Assembly (NCBI RefSeq): GCF_001547935.1 | Contig: NZ_AP014636.1 | Location: 310,001-374,000, forward strand | Length of the DNA stretch: 64,000 bases | Source: Vibrio tritonius | Lineage (GTDB): Bacteria > Pseudomonadota > Gammaproteobacteria > Enterobacterales > Vibrionaceae | Direction of reading: 5' to 3' | In this document: positions 34,555-43,586 of the stretch, one piece after another | Layout of the letters: every line of letters begins with the position of its first letter | Numbering within the stretch: the stretch's first letter is position 1 | Made by a program: the position numbers and the translations under genes | Notes under the pieces: model-generated | The model's input: the letters and a program-made list of their open reading frames with translations, nothing else | What the model was told of the DNA's origin: nothing | Database searches by the model: none

Positions 34555-34935
34555 ATGAAAAACTTATCGATGGCAGTTGTCATAAAAGGCAGCACGGTCT
34601 TAGTTCAACAACGTTATCGTGTTGCTAAAGGAATGGTTTACGAGTTTCCCGGTGGCTGTGTAGAAGATGATGAATCTGGTGAATTTGCTGCAATTCGTGA
34701 ACTATGGGAAGAAACCGGTGTGTCTGGTGTGCGTAAATTGGGAGAATATACGTGCAAAAACCAGTTCGGTGGGGATAGCTATTACGTGGTGATGGAACCT
34801 GCGGCAGAGATCTTCCCTACGGCTAATGCACCAGAAAAAAGTTTACACTGGGTGCCAATTAGCGATATTCCTCGTGATAACTTATACCCTGCAGATAAAG
34901 AATTTGTTGAGCAGTATTTGCCTGACTATATGTAA
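34555..34935 (+). CDS. NUDIX family hydrolase
   Basis: This 126-residue protein carries the Nudix box GGCVEDDESGEFAAIRELWEETG (about residues 34-56), matching GX5EX7REUXEEXG with one spacing variation at its start. It hydrolyses a nucleoside diphosphate linked to another moiety; the substrate is unknown. The ATG at 34555 follows AAGGAG by 11 bases. A GTG at 34522 in frame would add 11 residues but has no ribosome site. Confidence 0.88.
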   Translation: MKNLSMAVVIKGSTVLVQQRYRVAKGMVYEFPGGCVEDDESGEFAAIRELWEETGVSGVRKLGEYTCKNQFGGDSYYVVMEPAAEIFPTANAPEKSLHWVPISDIPRDNLYPADKEFVEQYLPDYM

Positions 34936-34956
34936 TTAGATCAATGCTGGAATAAA

Positions 34957-34982
34957 GAAAGGGAGCAAGAAGCTCCCTTTTG
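34957..34982 (+). terminator. Intrinsic terminator after the NUDIX gene
   Basis: AAAGGGAGC and GCTCCCTTT pair around AAGAA with TTGTGTTT after the stem. Confidence 0.88.
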
Positions 34983-34988
34983 TGTTTC

Positions 34989-35041
34989 TATACGCAAATG
35001 ACCTTCTCGCTGAAACCGCATCTTGAGGTTACTTGAGTATA
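34989..35041. repeat. Palindromic repeat, 53-base deletion derivative
   Basis: TATACGCAAATGACC is followed directly by the inverted left arm (TTCTCGCTGAAACCGCATCTTGAGGTTACTTGAGTATA). The ends match the copy at 10995; the interior is lost. Confidence 0.7.
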
Positions 35042-35055
35042 TCTGTTAGCCACTT

Positions 35056-36093
35056 TTAAAGAGAGGCGGAATCTGCCGGATGAGAATCGTCGGGTTTGTT
35101 GTGATCTTCAACCAATGTTTTTATGAACCAATTTACCACTAGCTGTATTACTGAATCTTGATACCAGCTTAAGTCACCATGTTCAGCACCTTCGATCAGG
35201 TAATAATCGGCCGGTACACCATCTTCTTGTAATGTCTGGTAAAGTTGAGAGCTTTGTACTGGAGAGACGAGAGTGTCTTGGCTTCCGTGCATGATTAAAA
35301 ATGGCGGCAAACCGGGGCGGATATGTCCCATTGGTGAGGCGTATAGGGCTTTGGCTTTATCACTATTAATAGTGCCCCCTAAATGATCGGAAAACGCAAC
35401 GCCATTGACAAGCAGTGCTTCAGTGACATTATCTTGTAAATGGGTTCGATAATGTTTCCCTTCATAACCCTCACCAATATTGAGTAGATTTGAAATACCA
35501 TAAAGAGTGGCAGCGGCTTGCACATCAGAAGTGTGTTCGCTAAACCAGCCTTGATCAAACTCCGTTATTTGATTGGTTGTTCCGAGCATTGCGGAAAGCC
35601 ATCCCCCGGCTGAATTACCCAGCACACCAACTCGAGTGACATCAATACCAAACTCTTTGGCGTTAGCTCGCAAAAAGCGTACAGCCGTTTTGCCATCAAT
35701 GACTGGGGCTGGAAACACATCAGGCACTACTCGATATTCAGCAGATGCAACGACGAAACCGGCTTGCGCTAATGCCAATCGTAATTCCAACAGTTTTCCC
35801 CGTTCGGAAGTGGTAAAACCACCGCCTGGGAAAAATAGAATAGCGGGTTTGGGTTGGTCAGTTCTTGGAATAAGAAGTGACATTCTTAATAATGTGTTAT
35901 CGGTTAGCTTTTTTACCTGTGAGTAAACGACATCGCTAATGGAGTCAATTTGAACTCGCTCTGGCTTAGCCATTTGTAGGACTTGTACACCATCGATGTA
36001 TCCTGGAAGGCTCTGTGTTTCAAAATTAGGCATATCATCCACTGGGTATCCTTGGTTATTAGTGGATTGGAAATGCATTTTTTTATAAGACAT
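35056..36093 (-). CDS. Alpha/beta hydrolase (esterase/lipase-like)
   Basis: This protein of about 345 residues has an oxyanion motif FFPGGGF, the nucleophile elbow GNSAGGW (serine near residue 170), MHGSQDTLV with a likely catalytic aspartate, and EGAEHGD with the histidine. The motif order places it near the hormone-sensitive-lipase/BD-FAE group. There is no signal peptide, so it is a cytoplasmic esterase of unknown substrate. The ATG at 36093 is preferred, with AGGTGG just upstream. A GTG at 36102 is the alternative start. Confidence 0.88.
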   Translation of the reverse strand: MSYKKMHFQSTNNQGYPVDDMPNFETQSLPGYIDGVQVLQMAKPERVQIDSISDVVYSQVKKLTDNTLLRMSLLIPRTDQPKPAILFFPGGGFTTSERGKLLELRLALAQAGFVVASAEYRVVPDVFPAPVIDGKTAVRFLRANAKEFGIDVTRVGVLGNSAGGWLSAMLGTTNQITEFDQGWFSEHTSDVQAAATLYGISNLLNIGEGYEGKHYRTHLQDNVTEALLVNGVAFSDHLGGTINSDKAKALYASPMGHIRPGLPPFLIMHGSQDTLVSPVQSSQLYQTLQEDGVPADYYLIEGAEHGDLSWYQDSVIQLVVNWFIKTLVEDHNKPDDSHPADSASL

Positions 36094-36295
36094 ATTGGCC
36101 ACCTGAGGTCATGAATGTTTGAGCTACGTGAAAACGGATAACCACAGTATAGAGTGAATGGTTAGTAGATTATTCGCACACGTTGGCATTTTTTGCATAT
36201 GAAATGAGTTTGGTTCGAGAGTGTGGATTTAGCAAACCAATAGCGGGAAATAGTTTTGTTAATGAAAGGGTTGGAGAGGGGGGTCGAGCATCATT

Positions 36296-36323
36296 ATTAC
36301 TGAGCCAAAGTAGGCTCAGTAAT
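36296..36323. other. Perfect 11-bp hairpin downstream of the GNAT gene
   Basis: ATTACTGAGCC (36296-36306) and GGCTCAGTAAT (36313-36323) pair around a 6-base loop. On the minus strand it lies 28 bases past the GNAT stop, but no U-run follows. It could be a 3' stabiliser, a weak terminator or a protein-binding palindrome. Confidence 0.5.
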
Positions 36324-36350
36324 ATCTTACAATGCTTTCGTCAGTCACCT

Positions 36351-37211
36351 TTAGCCAATTGCTTGTGTAACAAAGCTATAGGAAAATGGCGCTGTTGTGC
36401 TGATCGGTGGTTGCCCTATCGCCATTAAGGAAACATCATCAACTTGTTCTAACCCCCAATCAAGAAGTGTTGACTCAAGATTATACTGGGTTGGTGTGTC
36501 TATACGGACGAATTTACCAAGGTATTGTGCTAAAAGTGACTCAATTAATAATATGGCATCAGTTTGATTTTGTGCCACGACTGGCCCAATAGCAAAGCCT
36601 CGGCCAAATGGGCGAATACAAGCAAACCCAGTGACTTTGTCCTCAGGATCTAACACCATGATCTGCTGGGCGATATCAAAAATGGCTTCGCCTACTTTAT
36701 TTCTGGTCATACCTTCTGTCTGATTCATTAGCTCAAGTAACGCATTTTTGTCATTTGCTAATGCTGGACGCAGGCCAGTAAAAGGTTTTATGAGTTTATT
36801 TGGCGAATGTATGACATTACCTTGGAATTGTTTTGCTCGGCCATATTCTTGAAACCCCAGTTTTTCGTAAAGAGGTTTTCCGGCAGTCGTTGCACTAAGA
36901 AAGAGATTTCTGTCTCCTGCTTTATCCATGATGCTATTCATCAATTGGCGTCCTAGCCCTAATCCTTGATACTTGTCGGCAATGATAATCAGGCCGATGC
37001 TAGCGAAGTTACCCTGTAGCACGCTACATGCGGTGCCAATCAATTGCCCTTCATGTTCAAAAACGATAGTTTCGGATAGTTGGAGCATGGTTGCCCAATC
37101 TTCACGGCGATGGGGCCAACATAATGCTTGTGTTAAGGCATAGGCGTTATCCAAATCGGCTTCAGTCATTTCTCTTTGGGTATAAGCCAATGTATTAACA
37201 GTATTACTCAT
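36351..37211 (-). CDS. GNAT family N-acetyltransferase
   Basis: This 286-residue protein has an N-terminal GNAT domain of about 140 residues. The acetyl-CoA loop is IIADKYQGLGLGRQLMNSIMDKA (near residues 77-99) and is followed by LFLSATTAGKPLYEKLGF. The C-terminal half resembles the second GNAT-like domain (YitH/HolE type) found in two-domain members, with VLDPEDKVTGFACIRPFGRGFAIGPVVAQ. The acceptor is unknown. It is monocistronic, with a repeat copy directly upstream. Confidence 0.85.
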   Translation of the reverse strand: MSNTVNTLAYTQREMTEADLDNAYALTQALCWPHRREDWATMLQLSETIVFEHEGQLIGTACSVLQGNFASIGLIIIADKYQGLGLGRQLMNSIMDKAGDRNLFLSATTAGKPLYEKLGFQEYGRAKQFQGNVIHSPNKLIKPFTGLRPALANDKNALLELMNQTEGMTRNKVGEAIFDIAQQIMVLDPEDKVTGFACIRPFGRGFAIGPVVAQNQTDAILLIESLLAQYLGKFVRIDTPTQYNLESTLLDWGLEQVDDVSLMAIGQPPISTTAPFSYSFVTQAIG

Positions 37212-37620
37212 GCTTTATATCCTTGTTTCATCTTTGCGGAATCTGTCTATACCCAAATATTCTCAAGATGCTGTTTCAGCGAGAATGTCACTGCTCTGAG
37301 TTCTGCATATTGAGGTCATTTGGGCATATATGCACGTTATTCTATTCTGGGGATAAGATGCAAGCTCTCATCGGTATTTCGGTAAATAATGCCGAATTGA
37401 TAGCGCCTTTGATGAGAGATGCTGTGTAAGCCTAATAGCTCGGCAGCACCTGCTGAGATAATTTATTTACTATGGATATACCCAAATGAAGAACGATTCT
37501 CTCAAGGTATTTGAGGGATGCACTGATGCCTTTTGTGTTCTATCACGATGTTGTAGTCGCATAAGGTATGTCACAACAAAGCATAGGGATATCAAGATCT
37601 CGTGTTAATGAGGAATGTTC
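37212..37620. other. Intergenic region between the GNAT and aldehyde dehydrogenase genes
   Basis: 409 bases. They contain a shortened repeat copy (37248-37329) and a second left-end remnant starting TATACCCAAATGA at 37477. No gene is supported. Confidence 0.5.
37248..37329. repeat. Palindromic repeat, 82-base copy with both ends
   Basis: Left end TATACCCAAATATTCTCAAG and right end CATATTGAGGTCATTTGGGCATATA flank GCTGTTTCAGCGAGAATGTCACTGCTCTGAG. The inner hairpin is deleted. Confidence 0.7.
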
Positions 37621-39105
37621 ATGGAAGACCAATACATAACAAATACCCCAATCCCAAATGGTCATTTTTATCACGGTGAATGCCACCTATCTAAAAAGGA
37701 TGAGTGCGTAAAGGTGGTTTGTCCCTCTACGGGGGAGGTGTACGCTCAAATGCCTATTGCCAGTAAGGAGATGGTGGATAACATTGTTCTAGCATCTTAT
37801 AACGCTCAAAGAGACTCAGATTGGGCGACTAGAGCTCCAAGAGAAAGAGCGAAAGTATTGTATCGTTGGGCCACCCTTATCGAGCAGAATCAAGCCTATT
37901 TGGCTCGCCTTGAGGCGATTGGTTCGAGCCGCCCTATGCATGAAGTTTTGGCGTGGGATATTCCTTACATTATTGATACCGCGAGATTTTTTGCTGAACT
38001 TGCTGATAAGCACGGTGGTTACATTGGGGCGACTCAATCTGATCGGCTGGGGATGGTTATTCGCGAACCTTACGGGGTTGTTGGTGCGATTACACCATGG
38101 AACTTTCCTTTGAGTATGGCAATGTGGAAAGCTGCTCCCGCTCTGTCTGCCGGTAATGCAATTGTGATTAAACCGTCGGAGCTAACCCCATTTTCAACAG
38201 TATATTTAGCTAAGTTGGCCTTTGATGCTGGTTTACCCAAAGATATCTTTAACGTTGTTTTAGGTTCCGGAAGAGAAACGGGTGCTGCGCTATGTGAACA
38301 TCCGCAGGTTGGTAAAGTGACATTTACTGGCTCCACTCAAACAGGTGCTTCGATCATGTCTGCTTGTGCAATGACCGGCCCGAAACCCGTGACATTAGAA
38401 TTGGGCGGGAAAAGTCCTCAAATTGTTTTTGCTGACACAAAAGATTTGGAGCGTACGGCGCATTGTGTAGCAAAAGCAATCACTGGAAATGCAGGTCAGG
38501 TCTGTGTGTCGGGGTCGCGCTTAATTATTGATAAAAGCATTGAAGCTTCTTTTATTGAATGTCTTAAACGGTATTTCAAGCAACTCTCCCCTGGTGTGAC
38601 TTGGGAAAGCGAAACAACTTTGTCACCGATTATTTCAAGGCAGCAAGCGACTAGGATTCAATCGATAGTGGATCAAAGCATAAAAGAGGGGGCTGATTGT
38701 TTATGTGGCGGGGAAATTATCAATGGATTGGGGGGCGCTTATTTTGCCCCGACGCTACTTAAGATACATGACGAGAAAAATATCGCTTTAGAACAAGAAA
38801 TTTTTGGACCTGTACTGACAATACAAACTTTCGACACAGAACATGAGGCTTGGAGCTTGGCTCAGCACGATGTGTATGGATTAGCGGCTGGTATCCACAG
38901 TGCCAATTTGGACCGTGTGATGCGCGGTATAAGGAAATTGGAAGTTGGGTCTGTGTGGATAAATCGATATGGCCGTAGCTTTGATCACATTATGCCTACA
39001 GGAGGGTATAAGCGCTCCGGAATTGGAAAAGATATTGGCATTGAAGCTTTTGAAGCAAACTTAAGGAGTAAATCGGTCCTTCTTGAGTTTGATGAGGCGT
39101 ACTAG
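37621..39105 (+). CDS. NAD(P)-dependent aldehyde dehydrogenase
   Basis: This 494-residue protein of the ALDH superfamily has the oxyanion asparagine Asn161 in TPWNFP, cofactor motif FTGSTQTG (near residues 235-242), general base Glu260 in LELGGKS, and nucleophile Cys295 in NAGQVCVSGSR. It oxidises an aldehyde to the acid in the cytoplasm. Similarity is to betaine/aminobutyraldehyde-type ALDHs, but the substrate cannot be fixed. The ATG at 37621 follows GAGGA by six bases; an ATG six bases upstream overlaps the ribosome site. It stands alone. Confidence 0.92.
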   Translation: MEDQYITNTPIPNGHFYHGECHLSKKDECVKVVCPSTGEVYAQMPIASKEMVDNIVLASYNAQRDSDWATRAPRERAKVLYRWATLIEQNQAYLARLEAIGSSRPMHEVLAWDIPYIIDTARFFAELADKHGGYIGATQSDRLGMVIREPYGVVGAITPWNFPLSMAMWKAAPALSAGNAIVIKPSELTPFSTVYLAKLAFDAGLPKDIFNVVLGSGRETGAALCEHPQVGKVTFTGSTQTGASIMSACAMTGPKPVTLELGGKSPQIVFADTKDLERTAHCVAKAITGNAGQVCVSGSRLIIDKSIEASFIECLKRYFKQLSPGVTWESETTLSPIISRQQATRIQSIVDQSIKEGADCLCGGEIINGLGGAYFAPTLLKIHDEKNIALEQEIFGPVLTIQTFDTEHEAWSLAQHDVYGLAAGIHSANLDRVMRGIRKLEVGSVWINRYGRSFDHIMPTGGYKRSGIGKDIGIEAFEANLRSKSVLLEFDEAY

Positions 39106-39160
39106 GCTTTTATCTTTACTTCTCTTTAATGGCATTTGAGTTTGTCTGCTGTGCTCTTTC

Positions 39161-39270
39161 CTGTGCCCAATTACGTAGAAAGGAAAATTAATTCCTTCCG
39201 TAATTGAGCACAGTTAAGCCCGTTGATGAGCTCTGAGTGCTGAATTTTGCATCTTGAAGTTAGGTGATTT
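39161..39270. repeat. Palindromic repeat, diverged copy
   Basis: CCTGTGCCCAATTACGTAGA, then AATTCCTTCCGTAATTGAGCACAG and TTGATGAGCTCTGAGTGC...GCATCTTGAAGTTAGG correspond to the right two thirds of the 10995 copy. Ends are degraded. It is the last copy before the tad region. Confidence 0.55.
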
Positions 39271-39799
39271 TATAAAGATCAAAATAGCATTAACACTTAA
39301 GTGTTATATTTTCACCATTTAAATCACTAAGTTACATTGGGGATTTTTCTTGTGAGACAATATGTCGCATAATAAAATATTCCTAGTGCAAATTGTTTAA
39401 TATTGAAAATAGAAAACAGGCTAATACTTTAGAGGGTGAAATAAATAACGATAAAAGTGTGATCTTATACCACCTAACCAATAGCTATATAACTAAGTAT
39501 TGACTAACTAACTTTTATAACTATAATTTATCCCCTTAAAAATCCAATGTGGTATATTTTGTCCCATGTAATACTAAAGGACTAAAATATTACCTAATAT
39601 AATCAATCATTTACATATAATGGCTAAATGTCACACTTTAATGTAAAAAAATGAATGCCATTCAATAAATGATACATTTGTCACTCTCCTGTTTTTTTGT
39701 CTCAAAAAAAAGTACTCATTAAAAACGTGTTTGGTTAAATTAGCACCGTCGAAGAGACAAAGCGGGTAACAAAATAAAGCTTACTCAATTAAACAGGTT

Positions 39800-39827
39800 T
39801 TGATTGAATTTAAAGTTGCGTTATAAA
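39800..39827 (+). promoter_or_regulatory. Candidate sigma-70-type promoter of tad locus A
   Basis: TTGATT (39800-39805) and TATAAA (39822-39827) are separated by 16 bases. They lie about 120 bases before the first flp start. This would leave a long pilin leader. No experimental or conserved-site support is available. Confidence 0.4.
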
Positions 39828-39945
39828 GCTAAGATGGCTTTGTAATAGAGCATTAAAAATGAATTTTACTCTACTGAAGAATCGAATGAATCTTTATTAG
39901 AGAGCTCAAAAAATAAAGTTCAATCGTCAGTTGAAGGTAAAAATT

Positions 39946-40170
39946 ATGTTGAATGCACTATCTACAAAATTTTATTTAAATGTGGTTTCATTCTTTAAAG
40001 ATCAACGTGGTGTTACTGCGATTGAATATGCAATTATCGGTGTGGCTATGTCGGCGATTGTACTATCAGTATTTAATTCTGGTTTATCAACTGCACTAAA
40101 TGGCGCTATGTCTTCTATTGATGCAAATATTAGCAGTGCTGGTTCATCGTCTGGTGCTTCAGGCAGCTAA
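39946..40170 (+). CDS. flp: Flp type IVb pilin (locus A, first copy)
   Basis: This 74-residue prepilin has a 22-residue leader ending DQRG, followed by the Flp processing motif VTAIEYAIIGVAMSAIVL. TadV should cleave after Gly22, giving a ~52-residue mature pilin with a hydrophobic N-terminal helix and a Ser/Gly-rich tail. Flp pilins are the major subunit of Tad pili used for surface adherence. The ATG at 39946 has GAAGGT before it. A close paralogue lies 67 bases downstream. Confidence 0.95.
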   Translation: MLNALSTKFYLNVVSFFKDQRGVTAIEYAIIGVAMSAIVLSVFNSGLSTALNGAMSSIDANISSAGSSSGASGS

Positions 40171-40237
40171 TTAAACTTTACATTAAAGATTTTAAACAGT
40201 TAACGAATTTTAAATTAATATTTATAGGTAATTGATC

Positions 40238-40462
40238 ATGTTGAATACTCTATCTACGAAACTATACGTTAAAGTGTCTACTTTTCTTAAAGACCAACGC
40301 GGTGTTACAGCAATTGAATACGCTATTATTGGCGTCGCAATGTCAGCCATCGTTCTTGCAGTGTTTAATTCCGGTCTATCAGATTCATTAAACAGCGCTA
40401 TGTCTTCTATCGATGCTAACATCAGCAGCGCTGGCTCAACGTCAGGTGCATCAGGTAGCTAA
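40238..40462 (+). CDS. flp: Flp type IVb pilin (locus A, second copy)
   Basis: This 74-residue prepilin is nearly the same as the preceding one: same Gly22/VTAIEYA cleavage site, same mature length and the same tail MSSIDANISSAGSxSGASGS. Differences cluster in the leader and at a few mature positions (LSV/LAV, STALNG/SDSLNS). It is a tandem duplicate, as in Aggregatibacter flp-1/flp-2. The ATG at 40238 has AGGT upstream. Confidence 0.94.
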   Translation: MLNTLSTKLYVKVSTFLKDQRGVTAIEYAIIGVAMSAIVLAVFNSGLSDSLNSAMSSIDANISSAGSTSGASGS

Positions 40463-40484
40463 TTAGTCTAAAGACTCAGTTGTT

Positions 40485-40940
40485 ATGCAACTAGTGTTTA
40501 CTCAACAAGGACTATGCCTGGCGGTACTAGTCCTTGTTTTTTTTAAAATCATCGTAAGTGATATTCGCTATCGGCTTATAAAAAACTGCGACGTAATCAT
40601 AGTATTGATACTAGTATTACTATTACGTCGAAATGACATGGAGACGGCGATTGTAATGCAAGCAGTCTATGTACTTATAGGCGGCTTTATTATCGTTAGT
40701 CTAGGTATATGTGGCGCCGGAGATATAAAACTCTTTGCTGTCATAGCCTTAGGGATTGACCCTGCTTGGTTTATGCTTACGCTCAACTTAATGCTGTGGT
40801 TGGGTGGGGCTTTAGCTGTAGTGATGTGGCTTAGGAATAGGTTAAGGCATCCGGACCGTAGAAAGTTAGTCACGATTCCTTACGCAATTCCTATCGTTGT
40901 CAGCTCTAGTGTAGGCATAGGTTTGAGTATGCTTACCTAG
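40485..40940 (+). CDS. tadV: Prepilin peptidase TadV/CpaA (locus A)
   Basis: This 151-residue inner-membrane aspartyl protease of family A24 has only the catalytic membrane domain. The two expected catalytic aspartates are Asp26 in VSDIRYRLI and Asp80 in CGAGDIKLF. It matures Flp and the TadE/TadF pseudopilins. It follows the second flp by 22 bases. The ribosome site is weak, so some coupling with flp is likely. Confidence 0.93.
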   Translation: MQLVFTQQGLCLAVLVLVFFKIIVSDIRYRLIKNCDVIIVLILVLLLRRNDMETAIVMQAVYVLIGGFIIVSLGICGAGDIKLFAVIALGIDPAWFMLTLNLMLWLGGALAVVMWLRNRLRHPDRRKLVTIPYAIPIVVSSSVGIGLSMLT

Positions 40941-40968
40941 ACGATGTATCTATCGGTTAGGTAATGAC

Positions 40969-41760
40969 ATGAATATTAAGCTAATGATCGCCATCGCCGT
41001 TATCGCAATAGGGGTGGGGGTCTATGGGATTAATCATAAGAAAATCATTCCACCAGAAGCTCCTCCTAAAGTAGTAAAAAAGGAGAGGCTGGTTTCTGTA
41101 TTGATTGCGAAAAGCGACATTATTCGTGGTGAGTTGTTAACAAGGGATAACACTAAATTTGAAAAATGGCCAGAAGCTGAAGCGGACAGAAAAGGCGTCC
41201 AAGAGGATATGGTTATTGATTTCAAGCAAGCTCCAATTGCGACAACAGATTTTGTCAAGGGAGAGCTGATTGTTAAAAGGCAGTTTATCACTGAAAATGA
41301 TATCAATTATATCGATTTCATCATTAAACCTAATAAAGTTCCGTTTCCTATTGAAGTTGAAGCAGATTCCATCGTGGGTGGAGTGGTTTTAACTTATGGC
41401 TACGTTGATATTTTAGCGTTGGCATCAAACTCCCAAAATTTAGCTAACGATAGCTCTATTAAAAATTTTAAAGATGTTTCTTTAACACCTGTTTTAACCA
41501 ATATCCGAGTGCTGAAAATAACTCATGACAATAAAGTGATTAAAGATAAAGACTCTGCACGGGTTAAAACTACTTTAATTTTAGAACTGAGTACCAAGCA
41601 GGTAGCGACGTTAAGTATTGCAAGACGTATTTCTAAACTAGAAGTCCATAAATCCATAAAAAATGCCAGCTATGAAGAATTATCTGCGAATGCGGGTGAT
41701 GTATTGGAATCGTATCATGCGATTAAAGAATTTCGCGCTAGCAGCATTTCAGTGAAATAG
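40969..41760 (+). CDS. rcpC: Pilus assembly protein RcpC/CpaB (locus A)
   Basis: This 263-residue protein has one N-terminal membrane/signal segment (about residues 3-21). A SAF-type domain follows (LIAKSDIIRGELLTRDNTKFEKWP, residues ~43-66), then the conserved IVGGVVLTYGYVDILALAS region. RcpC/CpaB works in the periplasm with the RcpA secretin. The gene order after tadV is that of canonical tad loci. Confidence 0.92.
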   Translation: MNIKLMIAIAVIAIGVGVYGINHKKIIPPEAPPKVVKKERLVSVLIAKSDIIRGELLTRDNTKFEKWPEAEADRKGVQEDMVIDFKQAPIATTDFVKGELIVKRQFITENDINYIDFIIKPNKVPFPIEVEADSIVGGVVLTYGYVDILALASNSQNLANDSSIKNFKDVSLTPVLTNIRVLKITHDNKVIKDKDSARVKTTLILELSTKQVATLSIARRISKLEVHKSIKNASYEELSANAGDVLESYHAIKEFRASSISVK

Positions 41761-41776
41761 GCAGTAAGGGCCAATT

Positions 41777-43087
41777 ATGTATCGAGCTTTTTATAACCTA
41801 ATAATATTATTAATATTTTCATCATTATCACTGTCTTCGTATGCTGCTCCAATTTTGAACTTAAATAAAGATGAAGCGAAAACGATTCAGCTAGATGTGG
41901 ACATGAGTTCCGTTTTCATCTCTAACCCTAATATTGCTGACTACTCAACGATTGGTAAAAAAACGCTAGTAGTTTACGGAAAGTCTGTCGGATCTGCTTC
42001 TCTGATTATTTTCGATAGTGATGGCAAAACCGTTTATTCACGCACAGTTACCGTTAACACCAATCTGTTGAGTTTAAAACAGTATGTGAGTGCACGGTTT
42101 CCTGATTTGAGCATCGAGATCTCTCATATCGGAGATCATATTGTGCTTGAAGGATTGGTTGCAACTGAACAGCAAAAAATGGATGTAGAAGCCTTAGTCG
42201 GTGAAATATTGGGGAAATCCTTTAATGAATTAACCGTAACGCTTGAAGGAAGAGGAAAGCCCTTTCATAAAGAAAAAACCTATCAAGGTATCTTAAACAA
42301 CTTAAAAGTAGCTGTGACCAAACAAGTCAATGTGAAGCTTACGGTGGCGGAAGTATCCCAATCATTTGTCGAAAATTTGGGTGTACGACTTTTTTCTGAT
42401 GGGGAGGGGTTCGGCACGATTACCAACTCCATTGTTGGATTCAGTGCCTCTGATATCGTGGCGATCATCAATGCGGTCCAGGATAACTCGGTTGGTCAAG
42501 TTCTCGCTGAACCGAATATTTCGGTTATTTCTGGTGAAAGCGCAAGTTTTCTGGTTGGAGGCGAGTTGCCAGTTGTGACGGTCATTGATGGCAGTACTAG
42601 TGTTACTTATAAAGAATATGGCATTAAGCTCGATCTTGCTGCAAACGTGCTAAAAGATGACAAAATTAAGTTGGCTATTGTGCCTGAAGTTAGCTCTCTG
42701 GATAGCCAATACCGCAACGAAACTTATGATTTACCAGCGTTGAAAACACGTAAAGCATCAACCGTTGTGGAATTGGGTGATGGTCAAAGCTTTGTCTTAG
42801 CTGGATTGCTCAATAACGAAGAAGTTGAATCCTTCTCAAAGATCCCGTTTATTGCTGATGTTCCCATTTTGGGCGCACTTTTCCGTTATTCACAAACTGA
42901 ACGTAAGAAAACTGAATTGGTGATTGTGGCAACCGTTAGTCTGGTTAAGCCAATTGAAAGTCGTGACGTTCGTTTACCTGTTTTCCGCCAAACAACCACT
43001 TTAGAGCGTCTTTTTGACTTTTCACAAGAAGGTGAAGATCAACAGGAGACTCAGGAATGGCTTGAAGAAGGAGGATTTATCCAATGA
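41777..43087 (+). CDS. rcpA: Outer membrane secretin RcpA/CpaC (locus A)
   Basis: This 436-residue protein has a signal peptide (ending SLSSYAAP). The N-terminal pilus-secretin domain includes VFISNPNIADYSTIGKKTLVVYG, a BON-like domain covers about residues 95-150, and the C-terminal secretin domain has LAEPNISVISGESASFLVGGELPV and FIADVPILGALFR. It forms the outer-membrane channel for the Flp pilus. Its stop overlaps the rcpB start (ATGA), so the two are translationally coupled. Confidence 0.94.
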   Translation: MYRAFYNLIILLIFSSLSLSSYAAPILNLNKDEAKTIQLDVDMSSVFISNPNIADYSTIGKKTLVVYGKSVGSASLIIFDSDGKTVYSRTVTVNTNLLSLKQYVSARFPDLSIEISHIGDHIVLEGLVATEQQKMDVEALVGEILGKSFNELTVTLEGRGKPFHKEKTYQGILNNLKVAVTKQVNVKLTVAEVSQSFVENLGVRLFSDGEGFGTITNSIVGFSASDIVAIINAVQDNSVGQVLAEPNISVISGESASFLVGGELPVVTVIDGSTSVTYKEYGIKLDLAANVLKDDKIKLAIVPEVSSLDSQYRNETYDLPALKTRKASTVVELGDGQSFVLAGLLNNEEVESFSKIPFIADVPILGALFRYSQTERKKTELVIVATVSLVKPIESRDVRLPVFRQTTTLERLFDFSQEGEDQQETQEWLEEGGFIQ

Positions 43088-43575
43088 ATTTAAGCAAATA
43101 CCTTCTTATTGGCTTTTTAATGTCACTATTAGCTGGCTGTGAAGTCGTTCATCCAAATAGGGGAGTGCAGATTGAGCTTTACCCTGTGACTAATCAGTTA
43201 ACGTTAAACATTTCCAATGTAAAAGAAGCCAAGAGTTCAGTACATAACTTTCTCAAACAGCACCAAAAAGATCTGTTTACCGCGACTTTTAATATTACTT
43301 ATAAGACGGCACATGCTCGCAAGTTGGCGTTGAGAACTCGCTCAGATTTGATAAAGCGCGGCGTAGACCCATCAGCCGTGATTGTTCTGAAAGAATCTAA
43401 CCAGGAAATGCAATTTGTTTTACAAATGGTCACGGTGTTGATGAAGAATTCGCCTTGCCCAGATATTTCGTATCGTTCATATAACTCAAATAAGAATAAG
43501 TATGGATGCACAGTTGAAACTAACAGATGGAAGTCAATGGTGCACCCTGAACGTGCTGCTGGACTGGTGAAATAG
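43084..43575 (+). CDS. rcpB: Pilus lipoprotein RcpB/CpaD-like (locus A)
   Basis: This 163-residue lipoprotein has a lipobox LLAGC (Cys near residue 19). The C-terminal pattern is C...YGCTVETNRWKSMVHPER, recalling the CpaD signature of a GC pair followed by N-x-x-x-M-x-x-P. The position after the secretin is that of rcpB. It likely assists secretin assembly or gating in the outer membrane. The start overlaps the rcpA stop. Confidence 0.85.
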   Translation: MNLSKYLLIGFLMSLLAGCEVVHPNRGVQIELYPVTNQLTLNISNVKEAKSSVHNFLKQHQKDLFTATFNITYKTAHARKLALRTRSDLIKRGVDPSAVIVLKESNQEMQFVLQMVTVLMKNSPCPDISYRSYNSNKNKYGCTVETNRWKSMVHPERAAGLVK

Positions 43576-43586
43576 GAGTAACGGCA

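Larger units (their letters stand above)
39106..39945. other. Long AT-rich region upstream of tad locus A
   Basis: 840 bases. The left part is a diverged repeat copy (about 39161-39270). The rest is very AT-rich and non-coding, with a promoter candidate at 39800-39827. Its length suggests a heavily regulated pilin promoter. No riboswitch or RNA gene was recognised. Confidence 0.5.
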
